Origin: an uncultured bacterium
GTDB taxonomy: Bacteria; Verrucomicrobiota; Lentisphaeria; Victivallales; Victivallaceae
Length of the DNA stretch: 19,812 nucleotides
Direction of reading: 5' to 3'
Assembly: GCA_949286445.1 (NCBI GenBank)
Contig: CASECL010000184.1
Location: forward strand, 1 to 19,812
Made by a program: the position numbers and the translations under genes
Notes under the pieces: model-generated
Told to the model about the DNA's origin: nothing
Seen by the model: the letters and a program-made list of their open reading frames with translations, nothing else
Databases searched by the model: none
In this document: positions 1 through 7,379 of the stretch, one piece after another
How positions within the stretch are numbered: the first letter of the stretch is position 1
How the letters are laid out: every line of letters begins with the position of its first letter

Positions 1-175
1 CCCTTAAAAGGTTTTTCCTTCCCGCAACAACTCTTTTAAAAAACTATTCCGGTAAAAGGTTTTTCCTTCCCGCAACAACTCTTTTAAAAAACTATTCCGG
101 TAAAAGGTTTTTCCTTTCCGCAGTATTCTTTCCCAAAATCATTTTCTGTGAAAAGGTTTTTATTCTTTTAGCGAA
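1..175 (-). repeat. Tandem 48-bp repeat array, hairpin-repeat family, 3' of manC
   Basis: Two identical 48-bp units lie at 6-53 and 54-101. A diverged third starts at 102 and a degenerate fourth at 151. There are no spacers between units. Read on the minus strand, the direction of the upstream manC operon, each unit begins with TGCGGGAAGGAAAAACC and continues through a TAGTTTTTTAAAAGA core. The same parts occur in the same order on the plus strand at 14931-15000, downstream of the DUF89 gene. Bases 1-5 read CCTTAAGGG-like into the unit, as in the hairpin of the 14931 copy, so the element probably continues left of the window. The function is unknown. Position suggests a 3'-end or intergenic element such as a REP/BIME-like repeat. 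Confidence is high for the repeat and low for any function. Confidence 0.9.
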
Positions 176-194
176 CTGCATTCGGTGTCGGGTA

Positions 195-1280
195 TCAGAG
201 GTATTTTTTTTCCTCTTTGGAAAAGAGTTTCAGCAGTTCTTTGATTTTCTGGGCTTCGGATACCGGGGCGACGAGTGTGGCGTCTCCGGTATGGATCAGG
301 AGCATATTATTCAATCCGATTCCGGCCAGCAGGTGGTCTTTTTCTGTATTAATCAGAATTGATCCTTTTACCCCCAGATTCCGGCATATTCCGTCACCTA
401 CTCTGACGTTGTCGTTTTCATCCGGGGATACATGATTATACAGCGAGGGGAAACTTCCGGCATCGTCCCAATCGAAATCTCCTTCGACAGTGAAAACTTC
501 ATCTGCTTTTTCCATTATTGCATAATCGATGGAGATTTTCTTTACTCCGGAGTAATACTCTGCCAGTTTATCAAGCCCGGTTCCGGAGTGGATATCCCGG
601 ACGATATTATCCATCATTTCTGCCAGATCTGGAGTATATTTTTCCAATTCACGATGGAAAAAATCGCATCCCCAGGCAAAGATACCACCATTCCAGTAGA
701 AATTACCCCGCTCCAGAAAACTTTCCGCCAAATCCGGGGACGGTTTTTCCCGGAATGAATTTACCCGGAAAAATCCTTCACCTGCCATATCTCCCCGTTC
801 AATGTAACCGTATCCGGTAGCAGGATATCCTGGTTTGATGCCAATGGTATAAAGCCCGTTCGGGGATTTTTCCAGCCGGGCAGTTATCCTTGTAAGCAGT
901 TCCCGGAATGCTGATTCATTTCCAATCACATGATCAGCCGGAAAAGCAAACATCCGGCTTTCCCTGCCGCCTCTTGCTTCGGCCAGTGCCGCTCCGAGTG
1001 CCAATGCCGGAGCGGTGTCCCGGCCGACCGGTTCTCCCACTACGTTATCCGCAGGCAGAAAATCCAACATCTTCCGGGTGGGCTCCAGATAATCAGAGTT
1101 GGTAATTACCAGGATATTCTCCGGTTCAAACACGCCAAGCAGCCGCCGGGCAGATGCTTCCAGCAGGGAAAATTCTCCCCATAAATTCAGGAATTGCTTA
1201 GGCTTGTCCGCCCGGCTGAGCGGCCAGAAGCGTTCGCCCCGGCCGCCGGACATGATGACGGCAAAGTTTTTGTCTTTCAT
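195..1280 (-). CDS. manC: Mannose-1-phosphate guanylyltransferase (GDP-mannose pyrophosphorylase)
   Basis: This enzyme makes GDP-mannose from mannose-1-phosphate and GTP in the cytoplasm, feeding mannose, fucose or rhamnose-type surface glycans. The 361-residue protein has the signature GGRGERFWPLSR (residues 12-23) followed by PKQF, which binds the nucleotide phosphates. It also has the downstream motifs FPADH, EKP, WNGGIF and a C-terminal FDWDDAGSF. It is the short, monofunctional form: the phosphomannose isomerase cupin domain found in about 470-residue ManC proteins is absent. I chose the ATG at 1280 because the conserved domain begins there; a longer in-frame start at 1328 would run into pilC. 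The start lies 22 bp after the pilC stop, so it is probably the last gene of the pilus operon. No convincing ribosome binding site is seen, suggesting translational coupling. The repeat array follows directly. Family assignment is very secure; the symbol less so. Confidence 0.92.
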   Translation of the reverse strand: MKDKNFAVIMSGGRGERFWPLSRADKPKQFLNLWGEFSLLEASARRLLGVFEPENILVITNSDYLEPTRKMLDFLPADNVVGEPVGRDTAPALALGAALAEARGGRESRMFAFPADHVIGNESAFRELLTRITARLEKSPNGLYTIGIKPGYPATGYGYIERGDMAGEGFFRVNSFREKPSPDLAESFLERGNFYWNGGIFAWGCDFFHRELEKYTPDLAEMMDNIVRDIHSGTGLDKLAEYYSGVKKISIDYAIMEKADEVFTVEGDFDWDDAGSFPSLYNHVSPDENDNVRVGDGICRNLGVKGSILINTEKDHLLAGIGLNNMLLIHTGDATLVAPVSEAQKIKELLKLFSKEEKKYL

Positions 1281-1302
1281 CTGATGAACGCCGGAATTTT
1301 TT

Positions 1303-2583
1303 TCAGTTCTGTGCGCCCATCTTGTCAATCAGGGTAGTCAGAGGCAGGAAGAGTGCGATAACTACAGTACCTACCACCACCGCCAGAAATACGATCAAAA
1401 GAGGTTCAATCATGGAGGTAAGCGCACTTACCGCGTTATCCACTTCCTCCTCGTAGGTATTGGCGATCTTGTCCAACATCTCCGGAAGTTTACCGGTCTC
1501 TTCACCTACTTCCACCATGCTTATTACCATGGCAGGGAATATCGCCGTAGCTCCCAGCGGTGCGGCAATACCCTCACCCTCCTTGACAGAATCATGCACT
1601 TTCTGCACGGCTTTGGCCACCACTTCATTTCCGCTGGTGTCGCGGACAATTACCAGTGCATTCAGTACCGGCACACCGGAAGCCATCAGCGTGCCCAGAG
1701 TACGGGAGAAACGCGCAATCGCGCTCCGGGATACAATCGGTCCGAATAATGGCATATTGTATTTGATCCAGTCAAACATAAATCTGCCGGCATTGGTTTT
1801 GTTAATCAGTTTTACCAGTACAATGATGCCTATAACCACCGCGGCCACTACGAAAATCTGGTCTTTAAGCAATTCACTGAATTTCATTACTCCGCGGGTA
1901 AGCGCGGGCAATTCCTCTTTTTCGCCCAGCAGTTCTTTAAAGATTTTCTGGAAGTTCGGCACGATGAAGATCATCAGAGCAGCGGTAACGCCCAACGCAA
2001 TGGTCATAACCACTGAGGGGTAAATCATCGCTGATTTAACCTTGCCGGAAATACGGGCCGCTTTTTCCATGAAGAGAGCCAAACGGTTGAGAATTGACTC
2101 CATGGCACCGGAAGCTTCACCGGCACGGATCATGTTAAGATAAAGTTTATCAAAAGACTTCGGGTTCTGCGCCAGAGCTTCGGCGAAAGTTGAACCTCCC
2201 TCCACACTTTCACTGGTCTGGGTGAGAATATTCTTGACGATCGGATTTTTCGCCTGGCGCGCCAGGGTGTTAAGCGAACGTATAAGCGGAAGTCCTGCGT
2301 CCAGCAGTGTGGCCAGCTGCCGGGTTATAATGGTCAATTCCTTGCGCTTGATTACCGGCGTACCGATGGTAACATTCAAATTGAATCCGCCGGAAGATTT
2401 CTTCTTCTTTTTTGCTGCTTTCTTTCCACCTTTAGCCGATGAACCATCGGAAGCGACTATTGAAGTTGGAAAGAGTCCCTGCCGTTTGAGTTCGGCGGCG
2501 GCGGCGTTCTCGTCGTTGGCCGAAATCTTTCCTTTCTGTTCCCGGCCGTTGGCGTCCATCGCGGTATAAATAAATTGCGCCAT
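1303..2583 (-). CDS. pilC: Type IV pilus / type II secretion inner-membrane platform protein PilC (GspF family)
   Basis: PilC is the polytopic platform that couples the cytoplasmic ATPases to pilin movement. The 426-residue protein starts with the usual short cytosolic segment (IYTAMDANGRE, QGLFPTSI). A lysine-rich linker follows at about 52-65. Then come two T2SS-F domains at about 83-206 and 285-408. Hydrophobic segments at about 188-208, 242-258 and 394-416 match the three-helix topology of the family. Conserved RAGEASG (152-158) and its second-repeat counterpart VEVGEETGKL (357-366) are present. A clear AGGAG lies just upstream of the ATG. It sits 32 bp after pilT in the same operon. The poly-lysine linker is longer than in many homologues. 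It could equally serve a type II secretion or pseudopilus system, as the major pilin and secretin genes are not in view. Confidence 0.93.
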   Translation of the reverse strand: MAQFIYTAMDANGREQKGKISANDENAAAAELKRQGLFPTSIVASDGSSAKGGKKAAKKKKKSSGGFNLNVTIGTPVIKRKELTIITRQLATLLDAGLPLIRSLNTLARQAKNPIVKNILTQTSESVEGGSTFAEALAQNPKSFDKLYLNMIRAGEASGAMESILNRLALFMEKAARISGKVKSAMIYPSVVMTIALGVTAALMIFIVPNFQKIFKELLGEKEELPALTRGVMKFSELLKDQIFVVAAVVIGIIVLVKLINKTNAGRFMFDWIKYNMPLFGPIVSRSAIARFSRTLGTLMASGVPVLNALVIVRDTSGNEVVAKAVQKVHDSVKEGEGIAAPLGATAIFPAMVISMVEVGEETGKLPEMLDKIANTYEEEVDNAVSALTSMIEPLLIVFLAVVVGTVVIALFLPLTTLIDKMGAQN

Positions 2584-2615
2584 ATTCTGCTCCTAAATTC
2601 CTGTTTCGTTTATCT

Positions 2616-3689
2616 TCAATTATCTTCTTCAAGTTCTTTGAGCTTGCTTATGATCGTCTCCTGGTCCTGGCAGTTGGTCACCAGGTCTGCATAACTGATC
2701 AAGCCTTTCTGGTAAAGCTCCAGGAGGTGTGAATCCAGCGTATTCATACCGTATTTGGCCCCGGTCTGAAGCTCCGAGGTGATCCGGAATGTCTTGTTAT
2801 CACGGATCAGTGCCTGAATTGATGGGGTACTCATCATGATTTCAAATGCGGCTATACGTCCCGGCTTATCCTGCCGCGGCAGAAGTATCTGGGAAATAAC
2901 CGCGATCAGCGATGCCGCCAGCTGAGTTCTGATCTGAGCCTGCTGGTTGGTGGGGAAGGCGTCCACAATACGGTCCACCGTACGCGCAGAACCGGTGGTG
3001 TGCAGTGTGCCGAACACCAGGTGTCCGGTTTCCGCCGCCGTAACCGCCGCGGAAATTGTTTCCAGGTCTCGCATTTCCCCTACCAGAATTACGTCCGGGT
3101 CCTGACGCAGTGCCCGCCGCAGTGCTTCTTCGAAACTGGTGGTATCCACGCCGATTTCACGCTGCATTACGATTGAACGTTTGTGATCGTGATAGAATTC
3201 AATCGGGTCTTCGATGGTAATAATATGGCAGGCCCGTTCGCGATTGATGATGTCAATCATTGATGCCAGCGTAGTTGATTTTCCCGAACCGGTCGGTCCG
3301 GTTACCAGCACCAGACCGCGGGGCCGGTAAAGCAGGTCTTTTACGCTCTCGCTCAACCCCAGCTGTTCCAGCGTCAGAATCCGGTTGGGAATCTGGCGGA
3401 GCACGGTACCGTAGTAACCTTTCTGCTTGAATGCTGACACACGAAAACGGGCCAAATCGGCGAAAGCAAAACCGAAGTCCACCGTACCGCTCTCCTGCAA
3501 ACGCTGAATCTGCCCCTCCGAAGCAATGGATTTAACCATTCTTTCGGTATCTTCCGGGGTGAGCTTATCCAGTTCCAGCGGCGTTATTTCGCCGTGAATA
3601 CGAACCATCGGCGGTGCGCCGACCTCAATGTGCAAGTCGCTGGCGTCCTCGTCCACCACGAACTGCAGCAAATCCGACATTTCAATCAT
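2616..3689 (-). CDS. pilT: Twitching motility retraction ATPase PilT
   Basis: PilT is the hexameric ATPase that depolymerises type IV pili. The 357-residue length is typical. Visible motifs are the N-terminal DASDLHIEVG, Walker A GPTGSGKS (131-138), the Asp box ITIEDPIEF (157-165), Walker B ILVGEMRD (201-208), the His box TLHTTGSA (228-235) and a C-terminal PSIQALIRDNK (289-299), the PilT equivalent of the AIRNLIRE retraction motif. It lacks the tetracysteine zinc site of PilB, which separates it from its two neighbours. An alternative start is Met4 at 3680. No strong ribosome site is seen before either. The presence of a retraction ATPase argues for a genuine retractable type IV pilus rather than a pure type II secretion system. 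Confidence 0.95.
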   Translation of the reverse strand: MIEMSDLLQFVVDEDASDLHIEVGAPPMVRIHGEITPLELDKLTPEDTERMVKSIASEGQIQRLQESGTVDFGFAFADLARFRVSAFKQKGYYGTVLRQIPNRILTLEQLGLSESVKDLLYRPRGLVLVTGPTGSGKSTTLASMIDIINRERACHIITIEDPIEFYHDHKRSIVMQREIGVDTTSFEEALRRALRQDPDVILVGEMRDLETISAAVTAAETGHLVFGTLHTTGSARTVDRIVDAFPTNQQAQIRTQLAASLIAVISQILLPRQDKPGRIAAFEIMMSTPSIQALIRDNKTFRITSELQTGAKYGMNTLDSHLLELYQKGLISYADLVTNCQDQETIISKLKELEEDN

Positions 3690-3732
3690 AATTAAATACT
3701 ATCCGGGAAAATAATTTATCTGAAAAATACCA

Positions 3733-3755
3733 TTCCCTCCGCGGACCGGAGGGAA
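3733..3755 (-). other. Intergenic hairpin between pilB-like 2 and pilT
   Basis: A perfect 9-bp inverted repeat, TTCCCTCCG and CGGAGGGAA, with a 5-nt loop lies in the 85-bp gap between the second pilB-like gene and pilT. This is the largest gap in an otherwise tight operon. On the minus strand the stem is followed after a few bases by a short run of five T. It could be a partial terminator, an attenuator or an mRNA-stability stem that sets PilT level relative to the PilB-like ATPases. The hairpin is seen directly; its role is inference. Confidence 0.5.
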
Positions 3756-3774
3756 AACTCCAACTCCATGATTA

Positions 3775-5469
3775 TCAAGTGTAACGCAATACTTCATCAA
3801 CGGAACTTTCGCCGTTGAGGATGGTAAGAATACCGTCTTCACGCAGTGTTCTCATACCCAGTTCCCGTGCCTTTTCGCGGATAACCGTCATCGGCGCGTT
3901 ATCGGAGATGAGTTCACGTATCTGCGGGGTTACCACCAGAAGTTCGCACAACGCTTTCCGGCCTTTGTAGCCGGTGCCGTTGCAGATGGAACAGCCTTTG
4001 CCGTAAACAAAACGCCGGTCGCCGACTTCAGAACGGTCAATGTGCATTTTTTCCAGTTCTTCATCCGTGGGTACATACGAAGTACGGCAGTTGCTGCATA
4101 CCCGACGTATCAGACGCTGACTGAGCACCGCCACCAGCGAAGAACAGATCAGGAACGGTTCCACCCCCATATCCACCAGACGGGTAATCGTGCTGGCAGA
4201 GTCGTTGGTGTGCAATGTGCTGAACACAAAGTGCCCCGTAAGCGACGCTTCAATAGCGATCTGGGCAGTTTCAAAGTCACGGATTTCTCCTACCAGTATC
4301 CGGTCTGGATCCTGACGCAAAAAGGCGCGCAGCGCCCGATGGAAAGTCATGCCCACCGCATCATTGATCGGCAGCTGCATAATTCCTTCAATATCATACT
4401 CCACCGGGTCTTCCGCGGTAAGTATTTTGTCGGTGACATTGTTTATCTCCCTCAACGCAGAATAAAGCGTAGTGGTCTTTCCGGAACCGGTCGGTCCGGT
4501 AACCAGCAGAATTCCATTGGGCAGGTGAATGATTTCGCGGAGTTTTTCCAGAATATCCTGTCCCATGCCCAAGGCATCCAGCTCCAGGTTGACCACCGAG
4601 CGGTCAAGTACGCGGAGCACCACGGATTCGCCGTAACTGGTAGGCAGACAGGATACACGCAAATCCACCGGCCGTCCGGCAATTTTCAGCTGAATACGTC
4701 CGTCCTGAGGACGGCGGCGTTCTGAAATATTCAGGCCGGAAATAATTTTGACGCGGCTGATTACCGGCAGAGCCAGACTTTTCGGCGGCGGGGGCATTTC
4801 ATACAACGCGCCGTCCACCCGGTAACGGATACGGAAGGTATCTTCATAAGGCTCAAAGTGAATGTCACTGGCCTTGTCCTTGATCGCCTGCGCCATGATG
4901 ACATCCACAAACTTTATGATCGGGGTTTCATTGGCTTTTTCTTCCAGTGCTTTGTCATCAGTGTAATCTTCATCTCCGGGAGCAAGATCCTGGAGAAGCT
5001 CATGGACGTTTTCCACTTTTTCCGGATAATAGCGTTCCAGCTCGGCATCAAAGTTATCCGGATCCACCACCACCACCCGCATGGTATGGCCGACAATGAA
5101 CTGCAGCGAGTCAACCGCATGGGAATCAAGCGGGCGGCGCATTGCCACATCCAGAGTGTCAGTCACATTATCGTATTCAATCGGAACGGCCAGATAGGTG
5201 CGGGCGGTATTGAGATCGATTTTGTCCAGAACGTGCAAGTCAACATCTTTGACTTTAGGATCCCATACATAGGATCCCAGGTTGCGCGCGATGGCATTGA
5301 GCATTTCTTCTCTGGTAAAAATGCCGTAATTTTCCACCACTTCAAAAACTTCTTTGCCGGAGCGTTCGCACTCTTCGGCCACCTCTTTGAGCTGATCCTT
5401 GAGATCGGCACGGCCGGGGAACTCGGTCTTAAGCAGATCAATAAGCGCAAGATTTTCAGTGTCAAGCAT
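3775..5469 (-). CDS. pilB: PilB/GspE-type assembly ATPase, second copy
   Basis: This is a hexameric ATPase that powers pilus or pseudopilus extension from the cytoplasmic face. The 564-residue protein has an N-terminal MshEN/GspE-N region (about 1-150). It then has the linker motif ETPIIKFVD (181-189), the DIHFEP element, Walker A GPTGSGKT (325-332), the Asp box TAEDPVEY (350-357), Walker B with RQDPDRILVGEIRD (385-398) and the His box STLHTNDS. A zinc-binding tetracysteine is formed by C458, C461, C493 and C496. All expected catalytic motifs are intact. It starts 11 bp after the stop of the paralogous upstream gene, with an AGGG-type ribosome site. It keeps the usual RQDPD before Walker B, unlike its neighbour. 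Which of the two is the main extension motor cannot be told from sequence. Confidence 0.93.
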   Translation of the reverse strand: MLDTENLALIDLLKTEFPGRADLKDQLKEVAEECERSGKEVFEVVENYGIFTREEMLNAIARNLGSYVWDPKVKDVDLHVLDKIDLNTARTYLAVPIEYDNVTDTLDVAMRRPLDSHAVDSLQFIVGHTMRVVVVDPDNFDAELERYYPEKVENVHELLQDLAPGDEDYTDDKALEEKANETPIIKFVDVIMAQAIKDKASDIHFEPYEDTFRIRYRVDGALYEMPPPPKSLALPVISRVKIISGLNISERRRPQDGRIQLKIAGRPVDLRVSCLPTSYGESVVLRVLDRSVVNLELDALGMGQDILEKLREIIHLPNGILLVTGPTGSGKTTTLYSALREINNVTDKILTAEDPVEYDIEGIMQLPINDAVGMTFHRALRAFLRQDPDRILVGEIRDFETAQIAIEASLTGHFVFSTLHTNDSASTITRLVDMGVEPFLICSSLVAVLSQRLIRRVCSNCRTSYVPTDEELEKMHIDRSEVGDRRFVYGKGCSICNGTGYKGRKALCELLVVTPQIRELISDNAPMTVIREKARELGMRTLREDGILTILNGESSVDEVLRYT

Positions 5470-5480
5470 TTTTCAATTCC

Positions 5481-7193
5481 CTAATTTTCATCCATCATGG
5501 TTACGAAAATGACCTCTTCGAGGGTGGATATCCCTGCTTCGGCCTTGCGCATGGCGTCATCGCGCAGTGAACGCATTCCGTTACGGCGCGCCGCTTCCCG
5601 GATGGTGCCGCTGGATTCGTTGGCGAATATCAACTTGGCAATGTCTTCAGTAACCTGGAATATTTCATAAATACCGATACGTCCCTTGTAGCCGGTTTTG
5701 TTGCATCTCCGGCATCCGGTGCCCTTGTAGAACTGGTGGTTGGCCAGGTATTCCTCGCTCAAGCCCAGCATCCGCATTTCTGCCGCGGTAGGAGTATAGG
5801 GTTTTTTGCAGTCCGGGCAGATCCGGCGCAGCAGCCGCTGTGCCATAATTGCCCGCACCGCCGATGCCACCAGAAATGGTTTCACTCCCATATCTACCAG
5901 ACGGGTTACTGCGCCGGGGGCGTCATTGGTGTGCAGAGTACTGAACACCAGGTGTCCGGTAAGTGCCGCGTTAATAGCAATTTCCGCAGTTTCCAGGTCG
6001 CGGATTTCACCGATCATGATGATGTTTGGAGCCTGACGCAGAATGGAGCGCAGCGCGGTGGCAAAGGTAAGGTCAATTGCCCGGTCAACCTGTACCTGGT
6101 TGATGCCGGAGAGCTGATATTCGATCGGGTCTTCAACCGTAATGATTTTGCGGCTGACAGTATTGATGGTGTTCAAAAACGCGTACAGCGAGGTGGTCTT
6201 GCCGGAACCGGTCGGCCCGGTCACCAGGAATATACCGTCCGGCAGTCCGATAATTCTGGTCACCAGCTCCAGGTCGTCGGCGTAAAAACCGAGCTTGGGT
6301 ATGTCCAGCTGAATACTGCTTTTGTCCAGAATACGCATTACGATACTTTCGCCGTGAGTGGTCGGAATGGATGATACACGCAAGTCCAGATCCTGCTCTC
6401 CCACTCTTATCTGGATACGTCCGTCCTGCGGAACGCGTTTTTCTGTGATATCCAGACGGGCCATGATTTTCACCCGGCTGGTGAAGTTGGCCTGCAGATA
6501 TTTGGGCGGGGCTTCAACTTCCTGAAGTGCGCCGTCAATACGGTAACGCACCCGGTAACGCTTCTCCAGCGGCTCCAGGTGAATATCGGATGCACGGCTC
6601 TTGTAAGCCTCTACAATAAGCGAAGTAACCAGCCGGATAATCGGGGTTTCATCACCGGTAAGATCTTCGGCGGAACCGATATTGCTGGTATTGACTTTCT
6701 GAGTTGCCTCGGTACTTTCAATTACATCATCGAACATGCTTTCAATTTCGTTATTCCCGCCGAAATAGCGACTGATAAACTGTTCGATCTGAGCTGGATC
6801 TGCCACTACTGCTTCCACATCGCATCCCAGCAGATAACGCAATGCGTCCAGCGTTTCCATATCCGTGGGGTCTCCCATGGCTATGGTCAGCATATTATCG
6901 TGTTTCATTACCGGGAGCACGTTGTAATGCTGAACAATCTCAGGAGAGAGCGCGGAAAGTGCTTCCGGCGGCATTTCATAGGTACTCAAGTCAAGCATTT
7001 CCATGCCGTACTGCTGAGCGAGCATGGCCAGAAGTTCACGCTCCTTTACAATATTCTTCTTTTTCAGCACCTCAACGGCATCGACTACTCCGCCGGTTGA
7101 AGCGGCCTCTTTTTTTGCTTCCTCGATCTGGTCGGCAGTCGCCATGCCGTACTCAAGGAGCAAACTTAAAATGTACTCTGTATCCCGTGCCAA
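5481..7193 (-). CDS. pilB: PilB/GspE-type assembly ATPase, first copy, TTG start
   Basis: This second extension-ATPase paralogue is the first gene of the pilus operon. The 570-residue protein has an MshEN-type N-terminus (about 1-150), DETPIIRLV (181-189) and DIHLEPLE. It has Walker A GPTGSGKT (326-333), Asp box TVEDPIEY, Walker B IIMIGEIRD (391-399), the His box STLHTND, and tetracysteine C459, C462, C494, C497. The residues before Walker B read RQAPN instead of the common RQDPD. The start is a TTG: no in-frame ATG lies between the upstream stop codon and TTG 7193, and AGAGGA lies 8 nt before it. The next ATG (codon 17) would cut into the conserved first helix. The N-terminal third differs strongly from the downstream paralogue, suggesting old divergence and different partners. 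Confidence 0.92.
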   Translation of the reverse strand: MARDTEYILSLLLEYGMATADQIEEAKKEAASTGGVVDAVEVLKKKNIVKERELLAMLAQQYGMEMLDLSTYEMPPEALSALSPEIVQHYNVLPVMKHDNMLTIAMGDPTDMETLDALRYLLGCDVEAVVADPAQIEQFISRYFGGNNEIESMFDDVIESTEATQKVNTSNIGSAEDLTGDETPIIRLVTSLIVEAYKSRASDIHLEPLEKRYRVRYRIDGALQEVEAPPKYLQANFTSRVKIMARLDITEKRVPQDGRIQIRVGEQDLDLRVSSIPTTHGESIVMRILDKSSIQLDIPKLGFYADDLELVTRIIGLPDGIFLVTGPTGSGKTTSLYAFLNTINTVSRKIITVEDPIEYQLSGINQVQVDRAIDLTFATALRSILRQAPNIIMIGEIRDLETAEIAINAALTGHLVFSTLHTNDAPGAVTRLVDMGVKPFLVASAVRAIMAQRLLRRICPDCKKPYTPTAAEMRMLGLSEEYLANHQFYKGTGCRRCNKTGYKGRIGIYEIFQVTEDIAKLIFANESSGTIREAARRNGMRSLRDDAMRKAEAGISTLEEVIFVTMMDEN

Positions 7194-7201
7194 GGTTCCA
7201 G

Positions 7202-7207
7202 TCCTCT
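7202..7207 (-). promoter_or_regulatory. Ribosome binding site supporting the TTG start of the first pilB-like gene
   Basis: AGAGGA on the minus strand, 8 nt before TTG 7193. It decides the start: the only upstream in-frame codons before a stop are not start codons, and the protein family begins at this position. Confidence 0.6.
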
Positions 7208-7298
7208 TTTTTTTATTTGATGAAAATGACCTTTTTGAGAACTTAGCTCTCCTTTATGCATATTGCAAGTGCTTTTCGGTAAATTTTTGGTTTTTTTA

Positions 7299-7327
7299 TT
7301 GAAAAAAAGCTTCCGCCGTGCTAAATT
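7299..7327 (+). promoter_or_regulatory. Candidate sigma-70 promoter for the GH95-like gene
   Basis: TTGAAA (7299-7304) is followed by exactly 17 nt and then TAAATT (7322-7327), matching consensus at 5/6 and 4/6. Transcription would start near 7334, about 45 nt before the ATG at 7380. It lies in the 186-bp AT-rich divergent spacer shared with the leftward pilus operon, for which I see only poor promoter matches. Prediction by eye. Confidence 0.4.
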
Positions 7328-7379
7328 AAACGAGCTTATGTGCAATTATTCGGTTTAAAAGTAAAATATAAGAAGTATC

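Noticed and set aside
1..175. CRISPR array
   Set aside because: The 48-bp units are directly contiguous with no unique spacers, and no cas gene is nearby.
1281..1328. N-terminal extension of manC to 1328
   Set aside because: The extra 16 residues overlap pilC and are not part of the conserved nucleotidyltransferase fold, which begins at the ATG at 1280.
4042..4725. Plus-strand 227-residue reading frame opposite the second pilB-like gene
   Set aside because: It is a shadow of a strongly conserved ATPase on the other strand; His/Gln/Arg-rich composition is typical of antisense frames.
7166..7261. Small upstream reading frame overlapping the TTG start of the first pilB-like gene
   Set aside because: 31 codons with no ribosome site of its own and no recognisable composition; it could act as a regulatory upstream frame but nothing supports that.
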